A stretch of DNA of 64,000 nucleotides from positions 372,001-436,000 of the forward strand of contig CABIZO010000003.1 of assembly GCA_902363255.1 (NCBI GenBank). Reading direction: 5' to 3'. Below, one piece after another: positions 1 through 9,296 of this stretch. The stretch comes from Peptostreptococcaceae bacterium (lineage in GTDB: Bacteria; Bacillota; Clostridia; Peptostreptococcales; Peptostreptococcaceae). The position numbers and the translations under genes were made by a program. Under the pieces are notes generated by a model. The model worked only from the letters and a program-made list of their open reading frames with translations. It was not told the DNA's origin and did no database searches. Numbering within the stretch: the stretch's first letter is position 1; each line of letters opens with the position of its first letter.

Positions 1-1
1 T

Positions 2-1132
2 AAGGTATACCACTTAAATATAGGCCAACCAGACATAATAACACCAGTAGGATTTTTTGACGCAGTTAAAAATTTTGACAAAAAAGTTTTAGAATACGCA
101 GGTTCTCAAGGAATGCCTGAATTAATTGAAGCTATAAGAAGGTATTACACTACATACAACATGGATTTTGCAAGTGAAGACATAATAATTACTAATGGTG
201 GTAGTGAAGCTTTATTATTTGCATTTATGGCTGCATGCGACCCCGGAGATAATATATTAGTTCCAGAACCATTCTATACAAATTACAATGGATTTGCACA
301 ATGCTTAAATATTGAAGTGAAATCAGTAACAACAGTAGCCGAAAACGGTTTTCACCTTCCTTCTAAAGAAGAAATTTTAGCTAAAATAGATGATAAGACT
401 TCTGCTATATTAGTTGTAAATCCAGGTAACCCTACTGGATGTGTATATACAAAAGAAGAAGTACAAATGATAGCTGAAATAGCTAAAGAAAAAGATTTAT
501 GGATAATAGCTGATGAAGTTTACAGAGAGTTTGTTTATGAAGGACTTGAGTACACAAGCTTTGGAAATATTAAAGAAGTTGAAGATAGAGTTGTTATTAT
601 AGATAGTGTTTCTAAAAGATATAGTGCTTGTGGTGCTAGAATAGGTTCTATTGCTTGTAAGAATAAACAATTTATGGCTGAAGTTATGAAAGTTTGCCAA
701 GGTAGACTTTGTGTTGCTACTATTGAACAATTAGGTGCTGCTGCTTTATATGAAACTCCAAAATCTTATTTTAAAGAAGTTAATGATGAGTATAAAAGAA
801 GAAGAGATACTCTATATAATGAATTAATGAAAGCAGATGGTGTTATTTGTGAAAAACCTATGGGTGCATTTTATATAGTTGCTAAGTTGCCAGTTGAAAA
901 TGCTGAAGATTTCGTTGCCTGGATGTTAAAAGAATTCAGAAGAGACAATGAGACTGTTATGTGTACTCCTGCTGAAGGGTTCTACTCTACTCCAGGCCTT
1001 GGTAAAAATGAAGTTAGACTCGCTTATGTATTAAAAGAAGAAGACTTAAGAAGAGCTGGACAATTATTAAAAGAGGCCCTTGAAGAATATGCTCAATTAG
1101 AAAAAGGTAACTCTGCTTTAGCTAAAGCTTAA
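2..1132 (+). CDS. PLP-dependent aminotransferase, class I/II (5' end outside window)
   Basis: This fold-type I aminotransferase moves an amino group between an amino acid and a 2-oxo acid in the cytosol. The reading frame is open back to the first bases of the window, and the codons before the first ATG (113) still encode family sequence (NIGQPDIITP), so the gene is cut by the window edge. Visible motifs are VNPGNPTG, ADEVYREF and the PLP-lysine region SVSKRYSACGARIG, followed by the C-terminal substrate-binding Arg region (EVRLAYV). It resembles the aspartate aminotransferase-like group common in Clostridia; the substrate cannot be told. It ends at a hairpin facing the MarR gene. Confidence 0.9.
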   Translation, partial: KVYHLNIGQPDIITPVGFFDAVKNFDKKVLEYAGSQGMPELIEAIRRYYTTYNMDFASEDIIITNGGSEALLFAFMAACDPGDNILVPEPFYTNYNGFAQCLNIEVKSVTTVAENGFHLPSKEEILAKIDDKTSAILVVNPGNPTGCVYTKEEVQMIAEIAKEKDLWIIADEVYREFVYEGLEYTSFGNIKEVEDRVVIIDSVSKRYSACGARIGSIACKNKQFMAEVMKVCQGRLCVATIEQLGAAALYETPKSYFKEVNDEYKRRRDTLYNELMKADGVICEKPMGAFYIVAKLPVENAEDFVAWMLKEFRRDNETVMCTPAEGFYSTPGLGKNEVRLAYVLKEEDLRRAGQLLKEALEEYAQLEKGNSALAKA

Positions 1133-1158
1133 TATATGATTTTATTAAAATAAAAATT

Positions 1159-1187
1159 AACCATCTTACATATGTAAGATGGTTTTT
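1159..1187. terminator. Terminator between convergent aminotransferase and marR genes
   Basis: A perfect 22-bp palindrome (1161-1182) extended by AA/TT is followed by a T-run on the plus strand and preceded by an A-rich run, so it can stop transcription from both sides. Confidence 0.8.
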
Positions 1188-1189
1188 AA

Positions 1190-1642
1190 TTAACTTAATT
1201 CTTCTTTATTTAGTATGTACTGAAGAGTTTCTAAAGCCTCTTGATATTTTAATCTATCGCTTTCATCTAGCCTATATAGCTTTTGTTCTAATTCATCACT
1301 TAATTTACTAGTAAAGTCTATAGCTAGTTTTTCCCCTTCTTCCGTAATAACTATCATATACTTTCTTCTATCCGCTAAATCCTTTTCCCTATAAACATAA
1401 CCTTTTTTTGTTAAGTCATCTATCATACTTGTTAGACTTCCCTTTTCTATGTTTAATTTAGCACATAACTCTGTCATACTTATACTACCATGATTTTTTA
1501 TGAATACTAAAGCTCTTAATTGTGTTTTATTTACATTATATAATGCCGAATATTTCTTTAGGTATTCTAAGTATAGACTTGAATAAATTTTAGGAAAGGT
1601 TTTTGATAAAAAACCAATTGTATTTGTTACTATACAGTTCAT
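1190..1642 (-). CDS. MarR-family transcriptional regulator
   Basis: A 150-residue winged-helix regulator. The helix-turn-helix is seen around residues 53-80 (SMTELCAKLNIEKGSLTSMI), followed by the wing with the typical DRRKYMIVIT stretch, and a C-terminal dimerisation helix. The ATG at 1642 has a GAGGTGATT Shine-Dalgarno. It stands alone and converges on the aminotransferase, so its target is not shown by context; MarR proteins usually repress their own promoter or a neighbour. About 220 bases separate it from purB and hold only the purB terminator. Confidence 0.9.
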   Translation of the reverse strand: MNCIVTNTIGFLSKTFPKIYSSLYLEYLKKYSALYNVNKTQLRALVFIKNHGSISMTELCAKLNIEKGSLTSMIDDLTKKGYVYREKDLADRRKYMIVITEEGEKLAIDFTSKLSDELEQKLYRLDESDRLKYQEALETLQYILNKEELS

Positions 1643-1821
1643 TTAATCACCTCAGATGCTTAATTTATTGACTTTTTTCCACTTCTATAGTTTACAATAA
1701 AAATATTTCTAGTACAATACTTTTTACAAATATAGCTATATTTCTTTCCTTATATTCTTATAACTTATAGTCATATTTCTTCATTGATTTTCTATAGATT
1801 TAAAGATGATAATATGAATTT

Positions 1822-1855
1822 TATAAAAAAATAAAGAGCCTTTTATGGCTCTTTA
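1822..1855 (-). terminator. Terminator of purB
   Basis: Perfect 9-bp inverted repeat (1832-1840 with 1847-1855) followed on the minus strand by a T-rich run; it lies just after the purB stop codon. Confidence 0.85.
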
Positions 1856-1862
1856 TCTCCTT

Positions 1863-3308
1863 CTATACTCTTAAATCAACTTCTAAACCTATACAATCTT
1901 TAAAGTCACTTATAGCAGGCTCTAAATATTCTTCTACGAATTCTACAACTTGCTCTGGCGCTCTTCCTACAAAGTTCATAGGATCTAATATAGATGTTAT
2001 TTCCTCTTTGCTTAACATATTGAAAGCTTCATCTTCAATTATTAATTCAATTAAGTTATTATTTAAACCTTCATGCTTAACTCTGTAAGCTGCTTTCATA
2101 GATAGTTCTCTTATTACCTCATGTAATTCTTGTCTATCTCCGCCTCTTTTTACAGCTTCCATAAGTATGTTCTCTGTAGCCATGAATGGTAATTCTTCAT
2201 CTATATGTTTTCTTATCATGTTTTCATATACAACTAAACCATCAGTTACATTTATACCTATATCTAAAATAGCATCAGCAGCCATAAATGCTTGTGGTAT
2301 AGCAAGTCTTTTGTTAGCTGAATCATCTAAACTTCTCTCTAACCACTGAGTTGCTTCTACTAAAGCTGGTGATATCGATTCAGAAATTATAAATTTAGAT
2401 AATGAAGCTATTCTTTCACTTCTCATTGGATTTCTCTTGTAAGCCATAGCAGATGATCCTATTTGATTTTTTCCAAATGGCTCTTCTAGTTCTTTTAAAC
2501 TTTGAAGTAATCTTATATCATTTGTCATCTTATGCATACTTTGTGCTATTCCTGCAAGTACATTTAGTACTTGAGAGTCTAATTTTCTAGTATATGTTTG
2601 ACCACTTACTTTGTAAGATTCTTTATATCCCATTTTTTCACATACTATTTTATCTAATTCTTTTATTTTATCTGTATCATTCTCAAATAAACTCATGAAA
2701 CTTGCTTGAGTTCCAGTAGTTCCTTTTACTCCTCTAAGTTTCATATTTTCTAATCTATAGTTTAAGTCTTCTAAGTCTATTATTAGGTCTTGTGCCCAAA
2801 GAGTAGCTCTTTTACCTACTGTTGTAAGCTGAGCTGCTTGGAAGTGTGTAAAACCTAAAGTTGGAACATCTTTGTATTTTAATGCAAAATCTTTAAGATT
2901 ATCTATTAAGTTAACAAGTTTTACTCTTATTAATTTTAATGCTTCATTCATTTGAATAACATCTGTGTTATCACCAACATAAGCTGATGTTGCACCTAAA
3001 TGTATTATTCCTTTTGCTTTTGGACATTGAAGTCCATATGCTTTAACATGACTCATTACATCGTGTCTTACTTCTTTTTCTATTTTTTTTGCTTCATCAA
3101 AATTTATATCATCTATATGAGCTTTTAATTCTTCTATTTGCTCATCACTTATGTTTATTCCTAGTTGTTTTTCTCCTTCTGCTAACGCAATCCATAATCT
3201 TCTCCAAGTTGAGAATTTAAATTGAGGAGAAAAAATATAACTCATATTTTTGCTACAATATCTTTCTGTTAAAGGATTTGAATATGTTGAATAATTATTT
3301 TCTATCAT
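1863..3308 (-). CDS. purB: Adenylosuccinate lyase
   Basis: PurB removes fumarate from SAICAR and from adenylosuccinate in purine synthesis. The fumarase/aspartase superfamily signature GSSAMAYKRNP is present, as are HLGATSAYVGDNTD and TRKLDSQVL. I chose the ATG at 3308 (481 residues), which has a GGTG motif about 7 bases upstream. The in-frame ATG at 3320 has its only purine-rich stretch directly abutting it. The gene appears to be a single transcription unit with its own terminator; no other purine genes are nearby. Confidence 0.95.
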   Translation of the reverse strand: MIENNYSTYSNPLTERYCSKNMSYIFSPQFKFSTWRRLWIALAEGEKQLGINISDEQIEELKAHIDDINFDEAKKIEKEVRHDVMSHVKAYGLQCPKAKGIIHLGATSAYVGDNTDVIQMNEALKLIRVKLVNLIDNLKDFALKYKDVPTLGFTHFQAAQLTTVGKRATLWAQDLIIDLEDLNYRLENMKLRGVKGTTGTQASFMSLFENDTDKIKELDKIVCEKMGYKESYKVSGQTYTRKLDSQVLNVLAGIAQSMHKMTNDIRLLQSLKELEEPFGKNQIGSSAMAYKRNPMRSERIASLSKFIISESISPALVEATQWLERSLDDSANKRLAIPQAFMAADAILDIGINVTDGLVVYENMIRKHIDEELPFMATENILMEAVKRGGDRQELHEVIRELSMKAAYRVKHEGLNNNLIELIIEDEAFNMLSKEEITSILDPMNFVGRAPEQVVEFVEEYLEPAISDFKDCIGLEVDLRV

Positions 3309-3397
3309 TTTTGGCACCATCCCTAAATCTTTTTATTCTACAAAGATTATTATATATAATTTTACGAACTATAACAATACTTTTTATATTTTTGTTC

Positions 3398-4303
3398 TTA
3401 CTTTTTATTTAATTTAAAATTATCTTTACCTAGTATGTAATCAATACTCTCACTATCAACAAAGTTTAATACGTGCTTATATCTTATAGCATAATATTTA
3501 TCGCTCCAACCTAGTTGTTTTTGTATATCTTCTTTATCAGCTCCAAGCATTAAAGAAATTGCCGCATAAGAATGCCTTAAATCTCTTGCTGAGTATTGAG
3601 GTAGTCCAGCTATATCAAAAGCTTTTTTTACAATTAACCTTACATTTCTATCTGTTATAGATTGACTTTTTTGTGTTATAAATATATAGTCATCAGAAGG
3701 TATTATTATTTCACTAAGACCACAGAAATATCTGTAACTTTCTATTAATTTAAAACAATAAGGATGAAGTTTTACTACTCTTTCCTTTTTGCCTTCACCT
3801 AATCTTATATAAAAATTATTTTCTTCATCTACAATTAAATCTTTCCACTTAACTTTTACTAATTCATTTAATAAACATCCTGTTGTAACTAAAAATACCA
3901 TTATTAACCTATCTCTTGCACTAAGCTTTTCTAAGGAATCTATTAACTGATTTATTTCTTGTATGCTTAAAACATCTTTTTTACTTTTTTCTCTTGTCAC
4001 TATAGGTTTTTTTACAAAAGAAAATGGATTTAATTCTATATACTTTTCTTTCTTCATAAAAGCATAAAAACTATGTAAGTATCCAAAAATTTTCTCACAA
4101 GTTGATGTTGCAAATTCTTCTTGTATTAATACAATAAAATCATCACACTCATTTTTCGTTACTTCTAATAAACTTTCAACATTTGATTTCTCTTTAAATA
4201 GAATTATTTTACTTAAATAGTCCTTTTTTGTTGCTGGCGCCATTTTTATTGAAAATAATTGAAATATTTCAAATTCTTTTTCACTTAATATGTAACTATC
4301 CAT
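3398..4303 (-). CDS. Tyrosine recombinase-like protein with degenerate active site
   Basis: A 301-residue protein with the two-domain layout of XerC/XerD: a SAM-like N-terminal domain (about 15-95) and a catalytic fold (about 110-290). Against the XerD pattern, the first catalytic Arg of the G-L-R-x-S-E-L box is Leu144 (GCLLNEL) and the His of the H-x-L-R-H box is Arg240 (RDLRH). Lys172/173, Arg243, Trp266 in the His/Trp position and the nucleophile Tyr275 remain. Losing the first Arg normally abolishes strand cleavage, so the protein may only bind DNA or may be decaying. The ATG has an AAGGAG site. No att sites or phage genes are nearby. Confidence 0.85.
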   Translation of the reverse strand: MDSYILSEKEFEIFQLFSIKMAPATKKDYLSKIILFKEKSNVESLLEVTKNECDDFIVLIQEEFATSTCEKIFGYLHSFYAFMKKEKYIELNPFSFVKKPIVTREKSKKDVLSIQEINQLIDSLEKLSARDRLIMVFLVTTGCLLNELVKVKWKDLIVDEENNFYIRLGEGKKERVVKLHPYCFKLIESYRYFCGLSEIIIPSDDYIFITQKSQSITDRNVRLIVKKAFDIAGLPQYSARDLRHSYAAISLMLGADKEDIQKQLGWSDKYYAIRYKHVLNFVDSESIDYILGKDNFKLNKK

Positions 4304-4391
4304 AAATTCTCCTTTCCTTGTTATTTTAATTATTTATTTGATTTAATAATTAAGTTAAAATTTATAATAATATTTAATTTCATAAATAATT

Positions 4392-4413
4392 AAGAAGCAC
4401 ATGAGTGCTTCTT
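4392..4413 (-). terminator. Terminator after the helicase gene
   Basis: Perfect 9-bp stem (4392-4400 with 4405-4413) with a four-base loop, followed on the minus strand by a T-rich stretch. It separates the helicase gene from the recombinase-like gene, so the two are probably separate transcripts. Confidence 0.65.
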
Positions 4414-4421
4414 CAGAATTA

Positions 4422-6206
4422 TTACTTATTTGCAGAATCAACTAATATTTTGATTAATTCACTTGAGTTTTCATTAAAGGTAGTTATAAGAGTTAAATAT
4501 TCACTTGCTCTGTTCATAACCATATATATTTTATTCAAATCTCCTACAAAATCATTTACCTGATAATCCTGGTCCTTCTCATTTATCGTTTGATTGTATA
4601 ACATTTCTAGCTCACAAAATACAACTGCCTTATATTCTAAACTTTTAATAAAATATAGATTTGATATAGTTATACCGGTTCTTTTCCCATATTTAGTTAA
4701 ATTGTCATCTCCAATTATATACGGAATACTTACATCATCTAATGCTTTTCTAAGTAAATATTGGAAGTATATAGTCTTACCATTTTTTAATTTCTTTTTA
4801 TTGTATGGGAATACAATAGCTATATCATTATAATCCAACCCTTTATTATTTATAAGATATTCGATTTCCCATAATATTGAATTAATTTGGTCCTCTAAAT
4901 CTTCAACTTTTACAATTTGAGCTGTAATTCCATCCTTCATAATTAAATTACTAGGAGTATATATGTCACGGTTTATATTACTTCTTAAATTTTTTATATA
5001 ATTATTTGCATTTTTACAAAATCTATTTGAATAATCAATAACTACTTCTTTCTGTCTATAATTATTTTTTAGTATAATTTTTTCATCAAAATCAATATAT
5101 TCCATTTTATTTTTAAATATATTTACACTGTTATATATATTTAAAGATTCACAGTAATACATATTGAATATGTACTTAGTTTCATATAAAAAATCTTGAA
5201 TAAATTCAATATCTCTTTTAGCAAAACTTTCACTTTCATCTATAAAAATACCTTTAAACATTCTTTTATTTTTTATAACATTCTTAGCTTGTTTTATTAA
5301 ATTATTAAATGTTTTTTCATAATCTTTTTTTAGTAAAGTATAGTCTAATACTAGATTATACTTTTTGCATAATTTAAATACAAAAGAAGATATTGTATGA
5401 ACCTCAAGGTTATTATTATCCTTATATATTAATTTAAGTCCCTCTCTAAGCTGGTTACATAACTGCTTTGTATGAGTAAAAATTATGAAGTTGTGATGAG
5501 GGTATATACGAGCCAATTTTATAGCTCTACTCATCATAATAGCTGTTTTACCACTACCAGTAGGACCTTCTATTAACGTTTTTCCATAATTAATAGAAAG
5601 AGACTTTTCTAATTGTTCATCTGTAAGCATTGTTGCACTATAAGTATAATCTCCTTGAGAAAAAGTAATTTTTTTAAACTCTTTATTAAGATGATAAGAT
5701 CCATTTAATTCATAGTATTCTGGACATATATCTAAAATATATAAGTTTAACTCTATTTCATTATTTTCTTCTTTTAAGTAATTATCAATTTCTTGTCTAT
5801 TATTAATTATATTCTCTAATTTACTCTTATCTATTATATTGTTATTTACAAAATCCTCTAATTCATATGTATCTTCAATTTCAACATAAGGCATAACAAA
5901 AACATAATTAAAATTAATGTTGTTATGAAACTGAGCCATTTTTAATTTTAACAACTCATATTCTTCGTTCATTACTTCAATTAATTCTTCATCTAATATG
6001 GAAAATAAATCTTCACTTGTATCCATAAATTTCACAAAAAGTATTCTATTATTTTTTATATATAATAAATCTGTGTTAATTCCTCTAAAAGGTGTAACTT
6101 TTGGCACTACATTTGTATTGTCATCGTTCATTTGGTAAAAGATTTTTTCTATTTCCTTTACTTTTAATGCATCTAATTGTGAGTTGATATTAATGTTTTG
6201 TCTCAA
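4422..6206 (-). CDS. UvrD/Rep-like superfamily 1 helicase with NERD-like N-terminus
   Basis: A 594-residue protein starting at a TTG (4204 side 6206) with an AAAGGGGG site 8-9 bases upstream. Residues about 20-180 vaguely resemble NERD nuclease-related domains (GINTDLLYIKNNRILFVKF), but the usual acidic-x-Lys pair is not clear. The helicase core is complete: Walker A GPTGSGKT (214-221), Walker B FIDESE (321-326), the NYRQ motif (382-385), the late motif ending in KSLEYKAVVF (521-530) and VMNRASEYL near 563. Such proteins are ATP-driven DNA helicases or translocases. It lies between core genes with no partner nuclease or methylase, so any defence or repair role is unproven. Confidence 0.8.
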   Translation of the reverse strand: MRQNININSQLDALKVKEIEKIFYQMNDDNTNVVPKVTPFRGINTDLLYIKNNRILFVKFMDTSEDLFSILDEELIEVMNEEYELLKLKMAQFHNNINFNYVFVMPYVEIEDTYELEDFVNNNIIDKSKLENIINNRQEIDNYLKEENNEIELNLYILDICPEYYELNGSYHLNKEFKKITFSQGDYTYSATMLTDEQLEKSLSINYGKTLIEGPTGSGKTAIMMSRAIKLARIYPHHNFIIFTHTKQLCNQLREGLKLIYKDNNNLEVHTISSFVFKLCKKYNLVLDYTLLKKDYEKTFNNLIKQAKNVIKNKRMFKGIFIDESESFAKRDIEFIQDFLYETKYIFNMYYCESLNIYNSVNIFKNKMEYIDFDEKIILKNNYRQKEVVIDYSNRFCKNANNYIKNLRSNINRDIYTPSNLIMKDGITAQIVKVEDLEDQINSILWEIEYLINNKGLDYNDIAIVFPYNKKKLKNGKTIYFQYLLRKALDDVSIPYIIGDDNLTKYGKRTGITISNLYFIKSLEYKAVVFCELEMLYNQTINEKDQDYQVNDFVGDLNKIYMVMNRASEYLTLITTFNENSSELIKILVDSANK

Positions 6207-6390
6207 TTTGCATTCCCCCTTTATAGTAATTATATCATTTAAACATATATTTTACTATATTATCAAATATATACATTTTGTTATAATAAAATTCGTCATG
6301 TTCATATGCATTAACCTTATCTTTATCATAAATTTAAGTACTATCTCATCTAAATATTGCAAATTATTAATTAGTTATTCTACAATATTC

Positions 6391-6427
6391 AAAATAAAAA
6401 AGGAGAGTATAAACTCTCCCTTTTTTA
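6391..6427 (-). terminator. Terminator of rny
   Basis: An inverted repeat (AGGAGAGT with ACTCTCCC) flanked by A- and T-runs overlaps the stop codon of rny. The minus-strand side ends in a T-run. Confidence 0.8.
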
Positions 6428-7963
6428 TTTTGCATATTCTATAGCTCTTGTTTCTCTTATTATACTTACTTTTATTTGACCTGGATATTCAAGTTCGTCT
6501 TCTATTTGTTTAGTCATCTTTCTAGCTAATAAATGAATTTCTTCATCATTTACACTTTCTGGTTTAACCATTATTCTAATTTCTCTACCAGCTTGTATTG
6601 CAAAAGATTTTTCTACACCTTCATAAGAGTTTGCTATTTCTTCAAGTTTTTCTAATCTCTTAATATAAGCTTCTAAAGTTTCTCTTCTTGCTCCTGGTCT
6701 AGCTGCAGATATTGCATCTGCTGCTGTAACTAAAACAGCTTCAACTATTTGTGGTTCGTAATCTCCATGATGAGTACTCATTGCATGTATTACATCCTTA
6801 GATTCTTTGTATCTTCTAAGTAAATCCATACCTATCTCAACATGAGTTCCTTCCATTTCATGGTCTACTGCTTTACCTATATCATGAAGTAATCCAGCTC
6901 TTTTAGCTAGTTTTATATCTGCACCAATTTCTGCAGCCATAATTCCTGCTATATGAGCAACTTCTATTGAATGCTTTAATACATTTTGTCCATAACTTGT
7001 TCTGTAGTTTAATCTACCAAGTAATTTAACTAGTTCAGGATGTAATCCATGTACACCAGTTTCGAAAGTCGCTTGTTCTCCAAACTCTTTGATGATATTA
7101 TCAACTTCTTTTCTTGCTTTTTCTACCATCTCTTCTATTCTTGCTGGATGTATTCTTCCATCTGATATTAGCTTTTCTAAAGCTATTCTTGCTACTTCCC
7201 TTCTAATAGGATCGAAACCTGATAAAATCACAGCTTCTGGAGTGTCATCAATTATAAGATCTATACCTGTTAAAGTTTCTAAAGTTCTTATATTTCTTCC
7301 CTCTCTACCTATTATTCTCCCCTTCATTTCATCATTTGGTAAATTAACAACAGTTACTGTTGTTTCTGCAACATGATCTGCTGCACATTTTTGGATAGCA
7401 TAGCCTATTATTTCTCTAGATTTCTTTTCAGCTTCTTCTTTAGCTTGTGTTTCAATATCTTTTATCATTATAGACATTTCATGTCTTACTTCTCTTTCAG
7501 CATTAGTAAGTATTATTTCTTTTGCTTTATCACAAGTTATTCCTGAAATATCTTCAAGCTTTTCAAGCTGCTTAGTTTTTATTTCTTCTACTTCTTCTTC
7601 TTTTCTTTGTACTAATTTTAACTTTTCAGTTAAATTAGATTCTTTACTTTCTAAACTTTGTTGTTTCTTTTCAATAAATTCTTCTTTTTGAAGCACTCTT
7701 CTTTCATACTTTTGAACTTCATTACGTCTTTCTCTTTGCTCTTTTTCAGCATCAGTTCTCCATTTATGAATTTCTTCTTTTGCCTCTAATAATTTTTCTT
7801 TTTTAATTGTTTCTGAGTCTTTATTTGCTTTATCTATTATATCTTTGGCTAAGTCTTTAGCTTCACCAATTTTAGTTTCAGATATGTTTTTTCTAACAAA
7901 ATATCCAACTACAATACCAATAGCTAAACCAAGTATGCTTGCTATTATTTCTATGACATCCAC
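6425..7963 (-). CDS. rny: Ribonuclease Y
   Basis: RNase Y is the membrane-anchored endoribonuclease that starts mRNA decay in many Gram-positive bacteria. The 512 residues show an N-terminal membrane anchor (about 4-24), a long charged coiled coil (about 25-190), a KH domain with GRIIGREGRNIRTLE (near 215-230), and an HD domain with the metal-binding HDIGKAVDHE near residue 359. Length matches the family. The ATG has an AGGAGGTGG site. PNPase and RNase J genes in the same window give a complete set of the main decay enzymes. Confidence 0.97.
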   Translation of the reverse strand: MDVIEIIASILGLAIGIVVGYFVRKNISETKIGEAKDLAKDIIDKANKDSETIKKEKLLEAKEEIHKWRTDAEKEQRERRNEVQKYERRVLQKEEFIEKKQQSLESKESNLTEKLKLVQRKEEEVEEIKTKQLEKLEDISGITCDKAKEIILTNAEREVRHEMSIMIKDIETQAKEEAEKKSREIIGYAIQKCAADHVAETTVTVVNLPNDEMKGRIIGREGRNIRTLETLTGIDLIIDDTPEAVILSGFDPIRREVARIALEKLISDGRIHPARIEEMVEKARKEVDNIIKEFGEQATFETGVHGLHPELVKLLGRLNYRTSYGQNVLKHSIEVAHIAGIMAAEIGADIKLAKRAGLLHDIGKAVDHEMEGTHVEIGMDLLRRYKESKDVIHAMSTHHGDYEPQIVEAVLVTAADAISAARPGARRETLEAYIKRLEKLEEIANSYEGVEKSFAIQAGREIRIMVKPESVNDEEIHLLARKMTKQIEDELEYPGQIKVSIIRETRAIEYAK

Positions 7964-8186
7964 CTCCTTTGTAATAATCCCAAAATATCAATATTATTCT
8001 TTAACATCATTTAAATTATGCCCTTTTTTGACTAGAAGGCCCAAGTTTTAAATTTAATAAAGTTTCTTTATCTATAATCTTGGAATACTTTAAATAAAAT
8101 CATCATAATTTAAAATATTTTATCCTCATTTAATTTTATAATTTTTTCTAATTCATGTCAAGTTTATAGGAGGTGTGTATTTATTT

Positions 8187-9218
8187 TTATTCTTCAATTT
8201 CGTTATCTTCTTCCACAACTGCTTTATCAAGATTATAATGAGCTCTTACCTTAGCATTTATTTCATCAGTTAAATCCATATTATCTGCTAAAAACTTCTT
8301 AACATTTTCTCTACCTTGTCCAAGTTTTATATCATTATATGCATACCATGATCCTGATTTTTTAACTATATCAACATCTGCTGCAATATCTAGTAAATCA
8401 CCTATTTTTGATATTCCTTCTCCATACATTATGTCAAACTCTGCTTGTTTAAATGGAGGAGCAACTTTATTCTTAACAACTTTTACTCTTGTTCTATTAC
8501 CAAGTACTTTATCTCCTTGTTTAATACTATCTATTCTTCTTACATCAAGTCTTACTGATGAATAGAATTTAAGAGCACGTCCACCTGTTGTAGTTTCTGG
8601 GTTACCAAACATTATACCAACTTTTTCTCTTAACTGGTTTATAAATATAGCTACACAATTCGATTTCTTAATTGAACCTGTTAATTTTCTTAAAGCTTGA
8701 GACATAAGTCTAGCTTGAAGTCCAACGTGCGAATCTCCCATCTCACCTTCTATCTCTGCTTTTGGAACTAAAGCTGCAACAGAGTCAACTACTATTATAT
8801 CTATAGCACCAGATCTTATTAACGCTTCTGTTATTTCAAGAGCTTGCTCTCCTGTATCTGGTTGTGAAATTATTAAATTATCTATATCTACACCTAAAGC
8901 TTTTGCATATACTGGGTCTAAAGCATGTTCTGCATCTATAAATGCTGCTATACCTCCATTTTTTTGCGCCTCTGCAACTGTATGAAGTGCAACTGTTGTT
9001 TTACCTGAAGATTCTGGTCCATAGATCTCAACTATTCTTCCTTTTGGAAGTCCTCCAATACCTACTGCAATATCTAATCCTATAGATCCTGTAGATATTA
9101 CATCTATGTTCATTGATGTGGCTTCCCCAAGTCTCATAACAGATCCTTTACCAAAGTCTTTTTCTATTTTTCCTAAAGCCTGATTAAGGGCTTGTAATTT
9201 TTCTTTTTCTATACTCAT
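8187..9218 (-). CDS. recA: DNA recombinase RecA
   Basis: RecA forms filaments on single-stranded DNA, drives strand exchange and triggers LexA self-cleavage. The 343 residues include Walker A GPESSGKTT (about 66-74), the Walker B region IIVVDSVAAL, the L2 loop region with FINQLREKVG, and an acidic C-terminal tail (EEDNEIEE). The start has an AGGAAGGATG site. Upstream lie a near-consensus promoter and a LexA-type operator, so it is most likely SOS-induced. It is monocistronic, between rny and the pgsA terminator. Confidence 0.98.
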   Translation of the reverse strand: MSIEKEKLQALNQALGKIEKDFGKGSVMRLGEATSMNIDVISTGSIGLDIAVGIGGLPKGRIVEIYGPESSGKTTVALHTVAEAQKNGGIAAFIDAEHALDPVYAKALGVDIDNLIISQPDTGEQALEITEALIRSGAIDIIVVDSVAALVPKAEIEGEMGDSHVGLQARLMSQALRKLTGSIKKSNCVAIFINQLREKVGIMFGNPETTTGGRALKFYSSVRLDVRRIDSIKQGDKVLGNRTRVKVVKNKVAPPFKQAEFDIMYGEGISKIGDLLDIAADVDIVKKSGSWYAYNDIKLGQGRENVKKFLADNMDLTDEINAKVRAHYNLDKAVVEEDNEIEE

Positions 9219-9241
9219 CTTAATTCATCCTTCCTTTTCGC

Positions 9242-9253
9242 AAACATTTGTTC
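9242..9253 (-). promoter_or_regulatory. Candidate LexA (SOS) box upstream of recA
   Basis: On the minus strand the sequence reads GAAC-AAAT-GTTT, one base from the palindromic GAAC-N4-GTTC operator used by Gram-positive LexA proteins. It lies 24 bases before the recA start codon and 14 bases after the -10 element, a position suited to repression. Confidence 0.75.
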
Positions 9254-9267
9254 TATCTATCATACTT

Positions 9268-9296
9268 ATTATATCTTATAAAACTTTCTTAGTCAA
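9268..9296 (-). promoter_or_regulatory. Sigma-A promoter of recA
   Basis: On the minus strand TTGACT (9291-9296) and TATAAT (9268-9273) are separated by exactly 17 bases. This is a near-perfect vegetative promoter, with the LexA-type box just downstream. Confidence 0.85.

Noticed and set aside
3320..3320. Longer purB start four codons upstream
   Set aside because: It has no properly spaced ribosome site; the ATG at 3308 has one.
3398..6206. A prophage or integrative element carrying the recombinase-like and helicase genes
   Set aside because: No att repeats, relaxase, structural or lysis genes and no tRNA target were seen; only two genes lie between purB and rny.
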